A stretch of DNA of 64,000 bases from the NCBI RefSeq assembly GCF_019039255.1, contig NZ_CP077062.1, positions 248,001-312,000 on the forward strand. The letters are read 5' to 3'. Under the pieces are notes generated by a model. That model was given only the letters and a program-made list of their open reading frames with translations. It ran no database searches and was not told the DNA's origin. The DNA is from Nocardioides panacis (GTDB lineage: Bacteria; Actinomycetota; Actinomycetes; Propionibacteriales; Nocardioidaceae). Below, piece after piece: positions 25,866 to 34,799 of the stretch; position 1 is the stretch's first letter; each line of letters begins with the position of its first letter. Made by a program: the position numbers and the translations under genes.

Positions 25866-26704
25866 GCCACCCGACCCTCGACGGGATGCCCGACCGGCTG
25901 TACCCCGCGACGCCGGCCCGGCTGACCACCTACCTGGACTGCCCCCGCCGCTACCGGCACGCCTACCTCGACCGGCCGACCCCGTCGAAGGGCGCGCCGT
26001 GGGGCCACAACTCGGTGGGCTCCTCGGTGCACACCGCGCTGGCCCGCTGGTGGGCGCTGCCCCGCGAGCGCCGCACCCCGCGGGCCGGCGGAGCGCTGCT
26101 GGTCGACGCCTGGCTCACCGACGGGTTCCGCGACGCCCGGCAGCTGCGCGCGGCCCGGGACCGGGCGCGGGAGCAGGTCGAGCGCTACCTCGCCGGCATC
26201 GACCCCGACCACGAGCCGGTCGGCATCGAGCGCACCGTGTCGGTCCGCACCGCCCGGGCCTCGCTGTGGGGCCGCGCCGACCGGCTCGACGCCCGGGGCG
26301 AGGGGGTCGTCGTCGTGGACTACAAGACCGGCCGCTCGGTGCTCACCGTCGACGACGCGCGCTCGTCGCTGGCCCTCGCGGTGTACGCCGCCGGGGCCGC
26401 CCGGGTGCTGCACCGGCCCTGCACCCGCGTCGAGCTGCACCACCTGCCCACCGGCGACACGCTCGCGTGGGAGCACACCCCCGAGTCCCTCGAGGAGCAC
26501 CTGGCCCGGGCCGACGAGTGGGCGGCCCGGCTGGCCGGGCTCGACGAGCGCTTCGTGGCCGGGATGGCGCCCGGGGAGGCCGACGAGGTGTTCCCCGCCC
26601 GGGTCGGTCCGCGCTGCGGCTGGTGCGACTTCCGGTCCGTGTGCGGTCCCGGCCAGTCCGTCCCGCCGCGTCAGCCCTGGGCCGGCGTGGTCGACGCCGA
26701 CTGA
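25862..26704 (+). CDS. RecB-family PD-(D/E)XK nuclease-domain protein
   Basis: The 280-aa protein is a stand-alone RecB/Cas4-like nuclease domain: an N-terminal Cys in YLDCPRRYRHAYL (about residue 26), the nuclease motifs ERTVSVRTARASLWGRADRL and VVVVDYKTG, and a C-terminal C-x2-C-x5-C cluster (CGWCDFRSVCGPG) that could bind Fe-S together with the first Cys. It is likely DNA repair-related. The start overlaps marC (ATGA). Confidence 0.88.
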   Translation: MSHPTLDGMPDRLYPATPARLTTYLDCPRRYRHAYLDRPTPSKGAPWGHNSVGSSVHTALARWWALPRERRTPRAGGALLVDAWLTDGFRDARQLRAARDRAREQVERYLAGIDPDHEPVGIERTVSVRTARASLWGRADRLDARGEGVVVVDYKTGRSVLTVDDARSSLALAVYAAGAARVLHRPCTRVELHHLPTGDTLAWEHTPESLEEHLARADEWAARLAGLDERFVAGMAPGEADEVFPARVGPRCGWCDFRSVCGPGQSVPPRQPWAGVVDAD

Positions 26705-26727
26705 GCCCGCACCTGCCGGCGCCCGGC

Positions 26728-27080
26728 TTAGGACCGCAGCGCGCGCAGGAAGTCCGCCTCCCCGAACGCCGGCCACATCACCCGCGCGAGGTGCAGCTCG
26801 GCGCCGGCGCTCTGCCACGGGAAGAACCCGGAGAGCCGGGTCTCCCCGCTGGTGCGGATCACCAGGTCGATGTCCTTGACCGGCCCGCCGGCCAGGCAGC
26901 CGCTGATGTCCTCGACCAGCACCTCGGCGCCGTCCGAGCGGGCCACGGCCGCCCGCACCGCGGCCACGATGTCCGCCCGACCGTCGTACGCGACGGCGAG
27001 GGTCAGGTGCGCGAGGCCCCCCGCGGTCGCGTCCACGGCGTCCAGCAGCACCCGGCGCGTGCTCGCCGGCAGCAGGTTAC
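26728..27080 (-). pseudogene. 5'-truncated (2Z)-prenyl diphosphate synthase (UppS-like)
   Basis: The readable part, ending at 26728, has TLAVAYDGRADIV, the family signature DLVIRTSGETRLSGFFPW, QSAGAELHL and WPAFGEADFLRALRS. This is the C-terminal 45% of a cis-prenyltransferase. The N-terminal half with the catalytic Asp (MDGNRRWA region) is missing: the frame runs only to about 27080 before the stop of the SDR gene at 27092. A GTG at 27051 could start a 107-aa product, but it could not be active. The SDR has replaced or deleted the 5' half. Confidence 0.8.
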
Positions 27081-27091
27081 CGGTGCCAGCA

Positions 27092-27856
27092 CTACCGCCG
27101 GCCCAGGCCCTGGAACCGGGCCTGCAGGCCGGTCGGGGTGTACTTCGCGGCCGCGGCGAGCACCTTGTAGCGCCGGCTCGGCACCGAGATCGTCCGGCCC
27201 CGGCGCAGGTCGCGCAGCGCGTCGGCGACCAGCCGGTCGACGTCGAGCCACATCCAGGACGGGGCCGACTCGCGGCTGACGTCCATCCGGGCGTGGAACT
27301 CGGTCTTGGTGAACCCGGGCAGCAGCGCCATCACCCGGACGCCGCGGTCGCGGTAGGTCAGGTCGGCCCACTCGCTCAGCGAGGTGACGTAGGCCTTGGC
27401 GGCGCTGTAGGTGCCGCGGGGGAGGTAGCCGGCCACGCTGGAGACGTTCACGATCGAGCCGCTGCCGCGCTGCACCATCGGCCCCAGCGCGGCGTGGGTC
27501 AGCCGGAGCACCGCGGAGACCAGCACGTCGAGGAGGTACTGCTCGTCCTCGACGGAGTTGTCGAGGAACTTCTCCTTCAGCCCGAAGCCGGCGTTGTTCA
27601 CCAGCAGGTCCACGGGCCGCGACGCGTCGGCGAGCCGGGCCTCGACGGCGGCCAGGGCGGCCCGGTCCCCAAGGTCGGCGACGATCACGTCGGCCTCGAC
27701 GCCGTACCGCTCGCGCACCTCGGCGGCGAGCTTCTCCAGCCGGTCGCGGGTGCGCGAGACCAGCACCAGGTCGTGCCCGGACGCGGCGAGCTGGTGGGCG
27801 AAGGACAGGCCGATGCCGGCGGTGGGGCCGGTGACCAGGGCGAGGGGTCGGGACAT
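27092..27856 (-). CDS. short-chain dehydrogenase/reductase
   Basis: The 254-aa classical SDR has the cofactor loop TGPTAGIGLSFA, NNAGFGLKE, the catalytic Ser in IVNVSSVAGYL, and Tyr/Lys in YSAAKAYVTS. The substrate is unknown. ATG 27856 (MSRPLALVTG) is preferred over an upstream ATG at 27868. It ends 12 bases from the broken prenyltransferase remnant. Confidence 0.9.
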   Translation of the reverse strand: MSRPLALVTGPTAGIGLSFAHQLAASGHDLVLVSRTRDRLEKLAAEVRERYGVEADVIVADLGDRAALAAVEARLADASRPVDLLVNNAGFGLKEKFLDNSVEDEQYLLDVLVSAVLRLTHAALGPMVQRGSGSIVNVSSVAGYLPRGTYSAAKAYVTSLSEWADLTYRDRGVRVMALLPGFTKTEFHARMDVSRESAPSWMWLDVDRLVADALRDLRRGRTISVPSRRYKVLAAAAKYTPTGLQARFQGLGRR

Positions 27857-27916
27857 GTCGCCCAGCATTCATGGGCAGTGGTCGGGACCGCAACACGCCT
27901 CGGGCATGATGGTCCC

Positions 27917-28684
27917 GTGTCCGCCTCGAAGACCCGGGTTCTCGCGGTCGCCAACCAGAAGGGTGGCGTCGCCAAGACCACCACCGTCGCCTCCCTCGGC
28001 GCCGCACTGGCCGAGCTCGGCCACCGCGTGCTGCTGGTCGACCTCGATCCCCAGGCCTGCCTGACGTTCTCGCTCGGGATCGACCCCGAGGACCTCGAGC
28101 TCTCCGTGCACCACGTGCTCACCAAGGGCCTGGACGCCACCGAGGTGATCGTCGCGACCGACGACGGCGTCGACCTGCTGCCGGCCACCATCGAGCTGGC
28201 CCGCGCCGAGGCCGACCTGCTGACCCGCACCGGCCGCGAGCACGTCGTGAAGATGGCGCTCGAGGACCTGGAGTACGACTGGGTGCTGCTGGACTGCCCG
28301 CCGTCCCTGGGCGTGCTCACCGTCGCCGCCCTGACCGCCGCCCAGGGGGTGCTGATCCCGCTGCAGTGCGAGACGCTGTCGCACCGCGGCGTCGGGCAGC
28401 TGCTGGACACCGTGCACGACGTCCGGCGCTTCACCAACCGCAAGCTCGAGGTGTGGGGCGTGCTGCCCACCCTGTACGACGGGCGCACCAACCACGCCCG
28501 CGCGGTGCTCGAGAACATCTCCGAGACCTACCAGCTCGACGTGATCGAGCCGCCGATCCCGAAGTCGATCCGCTTCGCGGAGGCGCCGGCCGCCGGGCGG
28601 TCGATCCTGGGGACCAGCCGGTCCCACCGGGGCGCCGACGCATACCGCGCCGTCGCGGCGGGCCTCACCAAGCGCAGCCGCTAG
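27917..28684 (+). CDS. ParA family ATPase
   Basis: The 255-aa protein has the deviant Walker A NQKGGVAKTTTVASL (residues about 12-26), LLVDLDPQACLTFSLG, and Walker B VLLDCPPSLGVLT. No parB or centromere-like sites lie nearby, so it is an orphan ParA, like the ParA-related Rv3213c at the same relative place in M. tuberculosis. Its cargo is unknown. It is divergent from the SDR with 60 bases between. Confidence 0.88.
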   Translation: MSASKTRVLAVANQKGGVAKTTTVASLGAALAELGHRVLLVDLDPQACLTFSLGIDPEDLELSVHHVLTKGLDATEVIVATDDGVDLLPATIELARAEADLLTRTGREHVVKMALEDLEYDWVLLDCPPSLGVLTVAALTAAQGVLIPLQCETLSHRGVGQLLDTVHDVRRFTNRKLEVWGVLPTLYDGRTNHARAVLENISETYQLDVIEPPIPKSIRFAEAPAAGRSILGTSRSHRGADAYRAVAAGLTKRSR

Positions 28685-28694
28685 CCGGTCTAGC

Positions 28695-29381
28695 ATGCCC
28701 GTCATGGGACGCCTCCGTGACGGACACGGCGGGCCGTCGGCCCGCCCCCGCTACAAGCGCCTCGGCGCGGCCGCCGGCGCGCTCGCGGTGACGCTCGTCG
28801 CGGTCCTCGGCGGGATGGGCGTGCTGCCCTCCGAGCAGGGCACCGCCGTCGCGGCGGCCGGGCTGCCGGGCCGCCAGCAGGTGCAGCCCGACGGCAAGCC
28901 GGCCGCGGCCACCCGCGACGAAGCCGTCCCCGGCGCCGGTGCCCGCGGCGAGCAGGCCACCGCCAAGGTGCCCGTCCCGACCCTGCCGGTCAACAGCGGG
29001 TCCGGTCGGCGGATCGTGTTCGCGATGGGGGAGCAGCGGGTCTGGCTCGTGGGCGGGTCGGACGACGTACGTCGCACCTACCTCGTCTCGGGCAGCGTGA
29101 CCGACAACCTGCACCCGGGCAGCTACTCGGTCTACTCCAAGTCGCTGCACGCGATCGGCGTCGACGACTCCGGGACGATGCGCTACATGGTGCGGTTCAC
29201 CCAGGGCGACAACGCCGCGATCGGCTTCCACGACATCCCGGTGCTCGACCACGCGCTGGTCCAGGGCCGCGACGACCTCGGCACGCCGCAGTCCCACGGC
29301 TGCATCCGGCAGTGGCGCCCGGACGCCAAGGCGCTGTGGGACTTCGCGCCGGTCGGCACCCCGGTCGTCGTCGTCGCCTGA
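28695..29381 (+). CDS. L,D-transpeptidase (YkuD domain), exported
   Basis: The 228-aa protein has a basic N-terminus and one membrane or signal segment (LGAAAGALAVTLVAVLGGMG, about residues 23-42), a Pro/Ala-rich linker, then a YkuD domain. Its catalytic motif is H-x-G-(x)-SHGCIR (SHGCIRQW at about 199-206) with the upstream IGFHDIP. Such enzymes make 3-3 cross-links in peptidoglycan or attach proteins to it. Starts at 28695 or 28704 are both possible. Confidence 0.88.
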   Translation: MPVMGRLRDGHGGPSARPRYKRLGAAAGALAVTLVAVLGGMGVLPSEQGTAVAAAGLPGRQQVQPDGKPAAATRDEAVPGAGARGEQATAKVPVPTLPVNSGSGRRIVFAMGEQRVWLVGGSDDVRRTYLVSGSVTDNLHPGSYSVYSKSLHAIGVDDSGTMRYMVRFTQGDNAAIGFHDIPVLDHALVQGRDDLGTPQSHGCIRQWRPDAKALWDFAPVGTPVVVVA

Positions 29382-29388
29382 GCCAGTC

Positions 29389-29438
29389 GGGTCGTCCGGT
29401 CGCGGGCGCGCCCCAGCGCACGCTCAACCGGACGACCC
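29389..29438. terminator. bidirectional terminator hairpin
   Basis: GGGTCGTCCGGT (29389-29400) is perfectly complementary to ACCGGACGACCC (29427-29438). It sits in the 61-base gap between the converging L,D-transpeptidase and RNA helicase genes. Confidence 0.75.
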
Positions 29439-29442
29439 GGGG

Positions 29443-30993
29443 TTACTCGGCGGCCTGCGAGGACGAGCTGCTGCCGCTGCGCCGACGGCGACGGTTGCGG
29501 CTGCGGGCCGGCTGGTCGCCGCCCTCGGTGGCGGTGTCCGACCCGGAGGCGGCCGGGGTCGCCGCGGTCGCCGGTGCGGCGGACGCCGAGGAGTCGACGG
29601 TCTCGCCGCTGCGGGTCCGGCTGCGGTTGCGACGCGGACGGTCCTCGCGGGGAGCGCCCTCGGCAGCTGACGAGCCGCCACGGCCGCCGCCACCACCGGA
29701 CCGGCCGCCGGAGCGACCGGCCGAGGAGCTCTTCTCGCGCGGCTCGGCCGGCTTCTCGGGCTTGAGCCGGCCCTTGGTGCCCGGGGGGATGCCCATGTCG
29801 TGGAAGAAGTGCTCGGAGGTGGAGTACGTCTCGGCCGGGTCGTCGAACGGCAGCGCGAGCGCCTTGTTGATCGTCTTCCAGCGGGTGACGTCCGCCCAGT
29901 CGACGAACGTGACCGCGACACCGGTGGCGCCGGCGCGGCCGGTGCGACCGATCCGGTGGACGTAGGTCTTCTCGTCCTCGGGGCAGCTGTAGTTGATCAC
30001 GTGGGTGACGTCGGCGACGTCGATGCCGCGGGCGGCCACGTCGGTGGCGACGAGCACCCGGAGCTTGCCCTCGCGGAACCGGGCGAGCGCCTTCTCGCGG
30101 GCGACCTGCTGCATGTCGCCGTGCAGCGGGCTGGCGTCGAAGCCGCGGTCGTCGAGGTCCTCGGCCACCCGCTGCGCCGCGCGCTTGGTGCGGGTGAACA
30201 CGATGGTGAGCCCGGAGTTCTCGGCCTGCAGGATGCGGGCGATCAGCTCGGGCTTGTCGAGGTCGTGGACCTGGTAGATGAACTGCGCGGTGGCCGGCAC
30301 GGTCTGCTGCGCGTCGCCGGACTCGGCGCGGATGTTCATCGGGTGCCGCATGTGGGTGCGGGCCAGGGAGACGATGGCGCCCGGCATGGTGGCCGAGAAC
30401 AGCATCGTCTGGCGGGTCTCGGGGGTCTTGGCGATCAGCCGCTCGACGTCGGGCAGGAAGCCGAGGTCCAGCATCTCGTCGGCCTCGTCGAGGACCAGCA
30501 CCTTGATGTGCGAGAGGTCCAGGGCCCGGCGGTTCATCAGGTCGATCAGCCGTCCCGGCGTGCCGACGACGACGTCCACGCCGGCCTTGAGCGTGTCGAG
30601 CTGGTTGTCGTAGCCGACACCGCCGTACACGGTCAGGACCCGGGTGCCGCGGTCCGCGCTGGCCACCGACATGTCGTTGGAGACCTGGAGCGCGAGCTCA
30701 CGGGTCGGCGCGACGATCAGTGCCTGGGGCTTGCCGGGGGCCGCGAGGTCGGAGTAGTCGACGTCGTGCTGGGAGAGGGTCCGCTGCAGGACCGGGATGC
30801 CGAAGGCCAGGGTCTTGCCGGTGCCGGTGCGCGCCTGACCGATCAGGTCGGTGCCCATCAGGGCGACCGACAGGGTCATCTCCTGGATCGGGAAAGGGGT
30901 GACGATGCCGACGCGCTCGAGGGCGTCTGCGATCTCGGGGAGCACCCCGAGCTCTCGAAAGGTAGTCAGGATCTTGCCTGTTCTGTTGGGCAC
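29443..30993 (-). CDS. DEAD-box RNA helicase (RhlE-like)
   Basis: The protein of about 516 aa has the Q motif (FPIQEMTLSVAL), Walker A (ARTGTGKT), PTRELALQ, the DEAD box (VLDEADEMLDLGF), SAT, and the C-terminal motifs VATDVAARGIDV and YVHRIGRTGRAG. A long Gly/Arg/Ser-rich basic tail (about 110 residues, RSGGRSGGGGGRGG and RNRRRRRSG) should help bind RNA. The start is uncertain: GTG 30993 is the best in-frame codon before the conserved FRELGVLPEIADALE. M. tuberculosis rhlE (Rv3211) holds the same position relative to the ferritin-like and DUF3107 genes. Confidence 0.9.
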   Translation of the reverse strand: MPNRTGKILTTFRELGVLPEIADALERVGIVTPFPIQEMTLSVALMGTDLIGQARTGTGKTLAFGIPVLQRTLSQHDVDYSDLAAPGKPQALIVAPTRELALQVSNDMSVASADRGTRVLTVYGGVGYDNQLDTLKAGVDVVVGTPGRLIDLMNRRALDLSHIKVLVLDEADEMLDLGFLPDVERLIAKTPETRQTMLFSATMPGAIVSLARTHMRHPMNIRAESGDAQQTVPATAQFIYQVHDLDKPELIARILQAENSGLTIVFTRTKRAAQRVAEDLDDRGFDASPLHGDMQQVAREKALARFREGKLRVLVATDVAARGIDVADVTHVINYSCPEDEKTYVHRIGRTGRAGATGVAVTFVDWADVTRWKTINKALALPFDDPAETYSTSEHFFHDMGIPPGTKGRLKPEKPAEPREKSSSAGRSGGRSGGGGGRGGSSAAEGAPREDRPRRNRSRTRSGETVDSSASAAPATAATPAASGSDTATEGGDQPARSRNRRRRRSGSSSSSQAAE

Positions 30994-31116
30994 AACGTTC
31001 AGCGCTGGGCGTCTGGAAACCCGCCAGAGAAGCTCCCGCTCCACGGCCCGGGTGGGGCGCGGTGCGTCGTGCACTCGACGGCGGTACGCCGGTGAGTCTA
31101 TCGGTAGGCTGGCCGT

Positions 31117-31854
31117 ATGACTGAATTGCCGCTGGACACTCCGGGCGCCCCGCGGCCGACGCTGGCGGCGGGCGACCTGCCGGTGGCCTTCTCCGACCCC
31201 GTCTACCTCGCGGCGGTGGTCGACCTGCTCGGCGCGATCGCCTACGGCGAGATGTCGGCGTTCGACCGGCTCAGCGAGGACGCCAAGATGGCCCCGGAGC
31301 TCGCCGACAAGGTCGAGCTGGCCCGGATGGCGTGCACCGAGTTCGCGCACTTCGAGGGCCTGAGCCAGCGGCTCACCGAGCTCGGGGCCCAGCCGTTCGA
31401 GGCGATGGCGCCGTTCCAGGTGCCCTTCGACGCCTTCCACGCGCGTACGGCGCCCTCCGACTGGCTCGAGGGGCTGGTCAAGGCCTACGTCGGGGACGGC
31501 CTGGCCGGCGACTTCTACCGGGAGATCGCCACGTTCCTGGACTCCGACACCCGCACGATCATCGTGGAGAGCCTCTCCGACGCCGGCCAGTCCCGGTTCG
31601 TGGTCGACCGGGTCCGGGCCGCGATCGCCAAGGACCCCCGGGTCGGCGGCCGGCTGGCCCTGTGGGGACGGCGGCTGATGGGGGAGGCGCTGTCCCAGGC
31701 GCAGCGGGTCGCCGCCGAGCGGGACGCGCTGACCGCGCTGCTCGCGGGCGGCGTGGACCGGCCCGGGATGGACCTGGCCGCGATCGGGCGGCTGTTCACC
31801 CGGCTGACCGAGAACCACTCCCAGCGCATGGAGTCGCTCGGCCTCTCGGCCTGA
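31117..31854 (+). CDS. ferritin-like / MiaE-like di-iron domain protein
   Basis: The 245-aa protein has a ferritin-like four-helix pattern with conserved acidic and His pairs (AYGEMSAFDRLS, ACTEFAHFEGLSQRL, GDFYREIATFLD). It corresponds to the actinobacterial ferritin-like family (Rv3210c in M. tuberculosis). An iron-dependent hydroxylase role is possible; no substrate is known. It is divergent from the helicase gene. Confidence 0.8.
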   Translation: MTELPLDTPGAPRPTLAAGDLPVAFSDPVYLAAVVDLLGAIAYGEMSAFDRLSEDAKMAPELADKVELARMACTEFAHFEGLSQRLTELGAQPFEAMAPFQVPFDAFHARTAPSDWLEGLVKAYVGDGLAGDFYREIATFLDSDTRTIIVESLSDAGQSRFVVDRVRAAIAKDPRVGGRLALWGRRLMGEALSQAQRVAAERDALTALLAGGVDRPGMDLAAIGRLFTRLTENHSQRMESLGLSA

Positions 31855-31877
31855 GCGCCCCGGGAGACCCGGGGCGC
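31855..31877. terminator. GC-rich terminator hairpin
   Basis: GCGCCCCGGG (31855-31864) pairs perfectly with CCCGGGGCGC (31868-31877) around a 3-base loop, directly after the ferritin-like gene and before the end of the converging GlsB-type gene. Confidence 0.75.
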
Positions 31878-31903
31878 ACGGGGCGGAGCGACGGTGGAGA
31901 GGG

Positions 31904-32179
31904 TCAGCGCCGGGCGCGCCGGCCGGACACGGTCGAGGCGACGGCCACGAGCACGGCGGCCGTCAGCACCGCCACCAGGCCCTGGGTCCAGTCCAGGCCG
32001 CGGCTGCCGTTGCCGCCGGCGGCGCGGTAGATCACGTCACCGACGAGCATGCCGCCGACGCCGCACACGATCGTGAGCCACAGCGGGATGTTGTCCCGGC
32101 TGCCGGGCGCGACGAACTTCCCGAGCAGACCGACGACGGTGCCGACGATCAGGTAGAACAGGATCGTGCCGACGGTCAC
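31904..32179 (-). CDS. GlsB/YeaQ/YmgE family stress membrane protein
   Basis: The 91-aa protein has three membrane helices and the family patterns FYLIVGTVVGLLGKFVAPG and IPLWLTIVCGVGGMLVGDVI. Such transglycosylase-associated proteins respond to stress; their action is unknown. It overlaps the DUF3107 gene by 4 bases (ATGA). Confidence 0.88.
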   Translation of the reverse strand: MTVGTILFYLIVGTVVGLLGKFVAPGSRDNIPLWLTIVCGVGGMLVGDVIYRAAGGNGSRGLDWTQGLVAVLTAAVLVAVASTVSGRRARR

Positions 32180-32400
32180 GACCGGTAGCCGACCTGACCC
32201 GTCGTCGACGTGCCGATCTCGACATAGGCGAGCTTGTCGGCCGGGACGATCACCTTGCGGCCCTTGCTGTCGGAGAGGACCAGCACCTTGCTCTCACCGC
32301 TGAGCGAGGCCGACACGGCCTTCTCGACCTCGTCGGCGGACTGCGAGGAGTCCACCACGAGCTCGCGGTTGGTGTTCTGCACGCCGATCTTGACCTCCAC
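32176..32400 (-). CDS. DUF3107 family protein
   Basis: The 74-aa protein begins VEVKIGVQNTNRELVVDSSQ and ends AYVEIGTSTTGQVGYRS, typical of actinobacterial DUF3107 (M. tuberculosis TB9.4, Rv3208A), of unknown function. The GTG at 32400 has AGGAGG 9 bases upstream. As in mycobacteria it follows a TetR gene. Confidence 0.9.
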   Translation of the reverse strand: MEVKIGVQNTNRELVVDSSQSADEVEKAVSASLSGESKVLVLSDSKGRKVIVPADKLAYVEIGTSTTGQVGYRS

Positions 32401-32456
32401 CGGAGGACCTCCTGTTGTGTCGCTGTGTCTGGTTGCTTCGTCGTGGGGGATGCGGG

Positions 32457-33086
32457 TCAGGGCTGCTCGTCGGAGCGGGGGTATCCCCGGATGCCCCGCC
32501 AGGCCAGCCCTGCGACGAGCGTAGCGGCGTCCTCCTGAGAGATGTCGTGGCCGGTGTCCAGCCAGAACCGCGCGCTGACCTGGGCCATCCCCACCAGGGA
32601 CACCGCCAGCAGGCGGGACTGCTCGCCGGGGAGGCCGGTGTCCTCGTGGATCACCTCGGCGATCGCCTCGGCGCACTCCCGGGTGACCCGGTCGACGCGC
32701 TCGCGGACCGGGCTCTCGTTGGTCAGGTCGGACTCGAAGACCAGCCGGAAGGCGCCCTGCGCGGAGGACACGTAGTCGTAGAACACGTGCATCGTCGCGG
32801 TCACGCGCATCTTGTTGTCGTCGGTGGAGGCCAGCGCCTCGTTGCACGCGTGGATGATCGTGTCGCAGGACTGGTCCAGGAGCGCGAGGTAGAGGTCGAG
32901 CTTGCCCGGGAAGTGCTGGTAGAGGACCGGCTTGGAGACGCCCGCCTTCTCGGCGATGTCGTCCATCGCGGCGGCGTGGTAGCCCTGCGCGACGAAGACC
33001 TCCAGCGCCGACTCGAGGAGCTGGGCGCGCCGGGCCGTCCGGGGCATCCGGCCGCCGCGGGGCTTCTGGTCGTGCGTCGTGGTCAC
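32457..33086 (-). CDS. TetR family transcriptional regulator
   Basis: The 209-aa protein has an N-terminal helix-turn-helix (RAQLLESALEVFVAQGYHAA then MDDIAEKAGVSKPVLYQHFP, about residues 18-58) and a ligand-binding C-terminal domain. It lies in the conserved TetR-DUF3107 pair (Rv3208-Rv3208A in M. tuberculosis). Its targets are unknown, and the 8-bp inverted repeat at 33247-33277 is one candidate operator in the gap before moeZ. Confidence 0.9.
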   Translation of the reverse strand: MTTTHDQKPRGGRMPRTARRAQLLESALEVFVAQGYHAAAMDDIAEKAGVSKPVLYQHFPGKLDLYLALLDQSCDTIIHACNEALASTDDNKMRVTATMHVFYDYVSSAQGAFRLVFESDLTNESPVRERVDRVTRECAEAIAEVIHEDTGLPGEQSRLLAVSLVGMAQVSARFWLDTGHDISQEDAATLVAGLAWRGIRGYPRSDEQP

Positions 33087-33418
33087 GCGCAGAGCCTACT
33101 CTGCGGTAACGCCACCCCCGGTGAGCCAGGTCTCGTCGGCCGTTCGGCCAGCCGGGTGCAGCCGTTCGCCGGGCGAAATGGTCCGCGGCGGTCTCGCGGG
33201 CGTCGTACGCCTTCGCGGACAGTAGGAACCGTCACCGCGGTCTCCGTCGGTCACGCGACCTGGGGGCGTGTGACCGAGGGGGGCCGCGGTCCGCACGTGG
33301 CCCTGTGGGCCGTCTGCATGCCGGGACGCGCACGTGAGGTCCGGCCACCTCGGGGAACATGGCGAGGGTCCGGCGCGTTACGCCCGGAGTCACACCCCAG
33401 ATGCGCCGAGGAGAGTTC
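33087..33418. other. 332-bp intergenic region between TetR and moeZ genes
   Basis: No gene is supported here. The stretch separates two divergent genes and must hold both promoters. The only structure I see is the inverted repeat TCGGTCAC (33247-33254) / GTGACCGA (33270-33277) with a 15-base gap, which could bind a regulator such as the adjacent TetR protein. That assignment is a guess. Confidence 0.4.
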
Positions 33419-34633
33419 GTGTCCCTGCCACCCCTGGTCGAGCCCGCTGACGAGCTCACCATCGACGAGGTCCGCCGCTACAGCCGCCACCTGATCATCC
33501 CCGACGTCGGGATGACCGGGCAGAAGCGGCTCAAGAACGCCAAGGTGCTGGTCATCGGCGCCGGTGGTCTCGGCAGCCCCGCGCTGCTGTACCTCGCCGC
33601 CGCCGGCGTCGGCACCCTCGGCATCGCCGAGTTCGACGAGGTCGACGAGTCCAACCTGCAGCGCCAGGTCATCCACGGCCAGAGCGACATCGGGAAGTCC
33701 AAGGCGATCTCCGCGCAGGAGTCGCTGGCCGAGACCAACCCGCTGGTCAACGTCGTGGTGCACAACGAGCGCCTCGACAACGACAACGTGCTGCAGGTCT
33801 TCGAGGGCTACGACCTCATCGTCGACGGCACCGACAACTTCGCGACCCGCTACATGGTCAACGACGCGGCGTACTTCTTGAAGATCCCCTACGTGTGGGG
33901 CTCGATCTACCGGTTCGACGGCCAGGCGTCGGTGTTCTGGCCGACCCTCGAGGGCGCCGAGGCGCCCTGCTACCGGTGCCTCTACCCCGAGCCGCCGCCG
34001 CCGGGGATGGTGCCCTCGTGCGCCGAGGGCGGCGTGCTGGGCGTGCTGTGCGCCTCCATCGGGTCGATCCAGGTCAACGAGGCGATCAAGCTGCTGACCG
34101 GCATCGGTGACCCGATCGTCGGCAAGCTCGTGATCTACGACGCCCTCGAGATGGAGTACCGCAAGCTCAAGGTCCGCAAGGACCCGAGCTGCGCGCTGTG
34201 CGGGGAGAACCCCACCGTCACCGGGCTGATCGACTACGACGCGTTCTGCGGGGCGATCTCCGACGAGGCCGCCGACGCCGCCGCGGGCTCGACGATCTCG
34301 GTGACCCAGCTCGAGCAGATGCTCAAGGAGCGCGAGAACGGCGAGCGCGACTTCGTGCTGGTCGACGTCCGCGAGCAGAACGAGTACGAGATCAACCGGA
34401 TCCCCGGCTCGGTGCTGATCCCCAAGGGCGACTTCCTCAACGGGTCCGCCTTCGACGAGCTGTCCCGGCTGACCAGCAACAACCAGCAGCTGGTGCTGCA
34501 CTGCAAGTCCGGCGTGCGCTCGGCCGAGGCGCTGGCCGTCGCCAAGGGTGCCGGCTACGCCGACGCGGTGCACGTCGGTGGCGGCGTGGTGGCCTGGGTC
34601 AACCAGATCGACCCGTCGCAGCCGTCGTACTGA
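33419..34633 (+). CDS. moeZ: molybdopterin-synthase adenylyltransferase/sulfurtransferase MoeZ
   Basis: The 404-aa protein joins an E1-like ThiF/MoeB adenylation domain (GAGGLGSPALLYLAAAGVG at about residue 45; zinc cysteines in PCYRCLYPE and CALCGENP) to a C-terminal rhodanese domain with the active Cys in LHCKSGVRSAEA (about residue 361). It adenylates and sulfurates small carrier proteins for molybdopterin and thio-metabolite synthesis. The GTG start at 33419 has GAGGAGA about 5 bases upstream. M. tuberculosis moeB1/moeZ (Rv3206c) is in the same neighbourhood. Confidence 0.93.
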   Translation: MSLPPLVEPADELTIDEVRRYSRHLIIPDVGMTGQKRLKNAKVLVIGAGGLGSPALLYLAAAGVGTLGIAEFDEVDESNLQRQVIHGQSDIGKSKAISAQESLAETNPLVNVVVHNERLDNDNVLQVFEGYDLIVDGTDNFATRYMVNDAAYFLKIPYVWGSIYRFDGQASVFWPTLEGAEAPCYRCLYPEPPPPGMVPSCAEGGVLGVLCASIGSIQVNEAIKLLTGIGDPIVGKLVIYDALEMEYRKLKVRKDPSCALCGENPTVTGLIDYDAFCGAISDEAADAAAGSTISVTQLEQMLKERENGERDFVLVDVREQNEYEINRIPGSVLIPKGDFLNGSAFDELSRLTSNNQQLVLHCKSGVRSAEALAVAKGAGYADAVHVGGGVVAWVNQIDPSQPSY

Positions 34634-34674
34634 CGCAGACGTCCCCCCGCTCCGGCAGCCCGCCGGAGCGTCCC

Positions 34675-34709
34675 GAAGGCCCCCGTGGACACGCTCCGCG
34701 GGGGCCTTC
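34675..34709 (+). terminator. terminator after moeZ
   Basis: GAAGGCCCCCG (34675-34685) pairs perfectly with CGGGGGCCTTC (34699-34709) around a 13-base loop, 42 bases after the moeZ stop. Confidence 0.8.
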
Positions 34710-34799
34710 GGCGTCCCTCGGGCGCCGTCGGGGCGTGACCTCCGCCTCATCGGCTCGTTGGACCCGGTGACACCGGAACCCCTCGGGAAGGAACCCCAC

